Shown here: positions 22,501 through 22,639 of the stretch, one piece after another
Layout: every line of letters starts with the position of its first letter
Position numbering within the stretch: position 1 is the stretch's first letter
Source: CAIOZW01 sp049317725
Lineage (GTDB): Bacteria > Acidobacteriota > Blastocatellia > RBC074
Direction: 5' to 3'
DNA: 22,639 nt
NCBI GenBank assembly: GCA_049317725.1
Contig: JBMOHS010000046.1
Span: 1 to 22,639, forward strand
Program-made: the position numbers and the translations under genes
The notes under the pieces: model-generated
What the model saw: only the letters and a program-made list of their open reading frames with translations
Database searches by the model: none
Told to the model about the DNA's origin: nothing

Positions 22501-22639
22501 CGATGTCGTCCCGAACGCCTACGACACCCGGAACCTCTGGGCGCCGGCGGGCTATGATCGTCGCCACGTTGTGGTGCTCAACGCGATCTATGAGCTGCCG
22601 ATCTTCCGTGATCGGAACAAGCTGACCGGGAAGATCCTC
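19580..22639 (+). CDS. Oar-like TonB-dependent receptor with N-terminal carboxypeptidase-regulatory-like domain, 3' partial
   Basis: Large outer-membrane protein, 1020 codons present and still open at the right edge. ATG 19580 follows GAGGAAGG (19563-19570) and begins a signal peptide (hydrophobic LALMMLAFSIPAMAQ, cleavage near residue 31). Residues about 37-115 form a carboxypeptidase-regulatory-like Ig-type domain (GFVRDQAGAVVAGAKVTV, NADGYFIVANLPPDIYSVTV). A plug domain follows (LNGRNPLFLALLKPGVSGG, DSTQEIQVLTANYNAEYGRS, GGQIRIVTRSGG), then beta-barrel strands rich in aromatic residues with segments such as FVQDSWKATRKLRLEAGVR and FQPRFGFAYGINDKTVIRGG. This architecture is abundant in Acidobacteria and is used to take up large substrates or in secretion, as with Oar of myxobacteria. 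The substrate is unknown. No frameshift is seen up to the edge. Confidence 0.93.
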   Translation, partial: MMRKQMFLLAHRATWGMLALMMLAFSIPAMAQSDNSQISGFVRDQAGAVVAGAKVTVRSETKVIERSAVTNADGYFIVANLPPDIYSVTVEQAGFRQFKETGRKLDPNIPASLEVSLQTGEISETVSVVASASAVQSESSTVGRLIEGKQIEALQLNGRNPLFLALLKPGVSGGALGGFSFGLSSGGFNINGSRSQDNLITFDGAVGIRTRSNGTSIGVADLDSTQEIQVLTANYNAEYGRSSGGQIRIVTRSGGQQFHGTFYEYLRNSALNANSWGRNAATPANQPCTDDRFRAANHCRPEPFRYNQFGYNLSGPVIVPGTNFNKDRNKLFWLFGQEWVKFRREQTTIIRVPTLRMRQGDFSELFPGGPNYLAQLQVPMFMRDPLKTGACNSTDQSACFNDGGVVNRIPANRLSRNGLALMRALPEPIPGFFGPGGQNYFQSRPAPQDQLKSTISVDFYPKENHQFRFRINLYEGTFADAFRGGTDRAPATLDRPNQTASINWVWTLSPTWVAETLIAGSRDQVFIVVQTEGDRYRRSNYGINYPYIFQEKEIFDKIPTVQWDAFNGLDGGPYPAQSTGPIYQINQNWTNIRGAHTIKFGGYFERSGQNDFDQINVAGVPGGTNNQNGRFVFANSTPNGTGFAIGNAAIGLFDTYAELGSRSFTPYRGHMIEWFVQDSWKATRKLRLEAGVRHSIIQPYYSLWRNMVVFDPKYYDRNLPLQQDPRTGNITGGSLAARFNGLVIPGDGWPSSAGGRIPIASSGEYNFMFRGEPKEYSTIHVGKTFQPRFGFAYGINDKTVIRGGAGRFLTRLGVSDSVFLGGNPPLQPSVSVSFGNVDNPGGATGVNFPLTITTQDRNFRAPEAWTWNLTFEREIGFNTTVELSYVGRRGLFGQREANINQLQVGERFRTQNAGINVDALRPYRGFAVIRSTGNEANSMYNSFQASVNRRFAQGLSFGMAYTLSKVYDDGSGQRDVVPNAYDTRNLWAPAGYDRRHVVVLNAIYELPIFRDRNKLTGKIL

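Overview
The window looks like chromosomal DNA of a member of the Acidobacteriota. The main pointers are a secreted VWFA-type protein of the kind expanded in that phylum, the start of a very large Oar-like TonB-dependent receptor with an N-terminal carboxypeptidase-regulatory-like domain, a Tat-dependent class V aminotransferase, an M61 peptidase and a glycine-rich RRM protein, all in GC-rich DNA. The phylum call is inference from gene content; no rRNA is present to confirm it. Most of the window is housekeeping metabolism packed tightly on both strands. There is no transposase, integrase, phage gene or CRISPR array.

Layout, left to right. A glycyl-tRNA synthetase gene is translationally coupled to uppP (254-2817, +). 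Convergent to it is a three-gene NAD-salvage operon, pncB-pncA-nrtR (5532 to 2769, -), whose genes overlap by 4 bp at each junction. In front of pncB lies a palindrome with the GT-N7-AC core of NrtR operators, so the cluster appears to be self-regulated. A coiled-coil/membrane protein of unknown function (5732-6676, +) diverges from it and meets pdxH (-) tail to tail. Next come a glycine-rich RRM protein and a SplB-like radical SAM protein (both -), then an M61 peptidase (+), a G-rich/C-rich inverted repeat region, and a Tat-signal PLP enzyme followed by a NIPSNAP protein (+). A VWFA protein (-) converges on these.

From 14.2 to 14.8 kb is a stable-RNA segment: a promoter, a somewhat irregular tRNA-Val(UAC), tRNA-Asp(GUC) and a textbook intrinsic terminator. 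The molybdenum-cofactor genes moeA and moaC follow (+). On the other strand lie dapD, a DapE/ArgE-like M20 hydrolase and a small protein of unknown function, together probably the succinylase branch of lysine/diaminopimelate synthesis. A long gene-free leader with a good promoter and several hairpins (about 19.09-19.58 kb) precedes the TonB-dependent receptor, which runs off the right edge.

The most interesting points are the NrtR regulon with its operator, a roughly 95-residue insertion in glycyl-tRNA synthetase, an M61 peptidase that seems to have lost its PDZ domain, the structured receptor leader, and four separate G-rich tandem repeats able to form G-quadruplexes, two of them in frame within genes. 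I found no clearly new multi-gene system.
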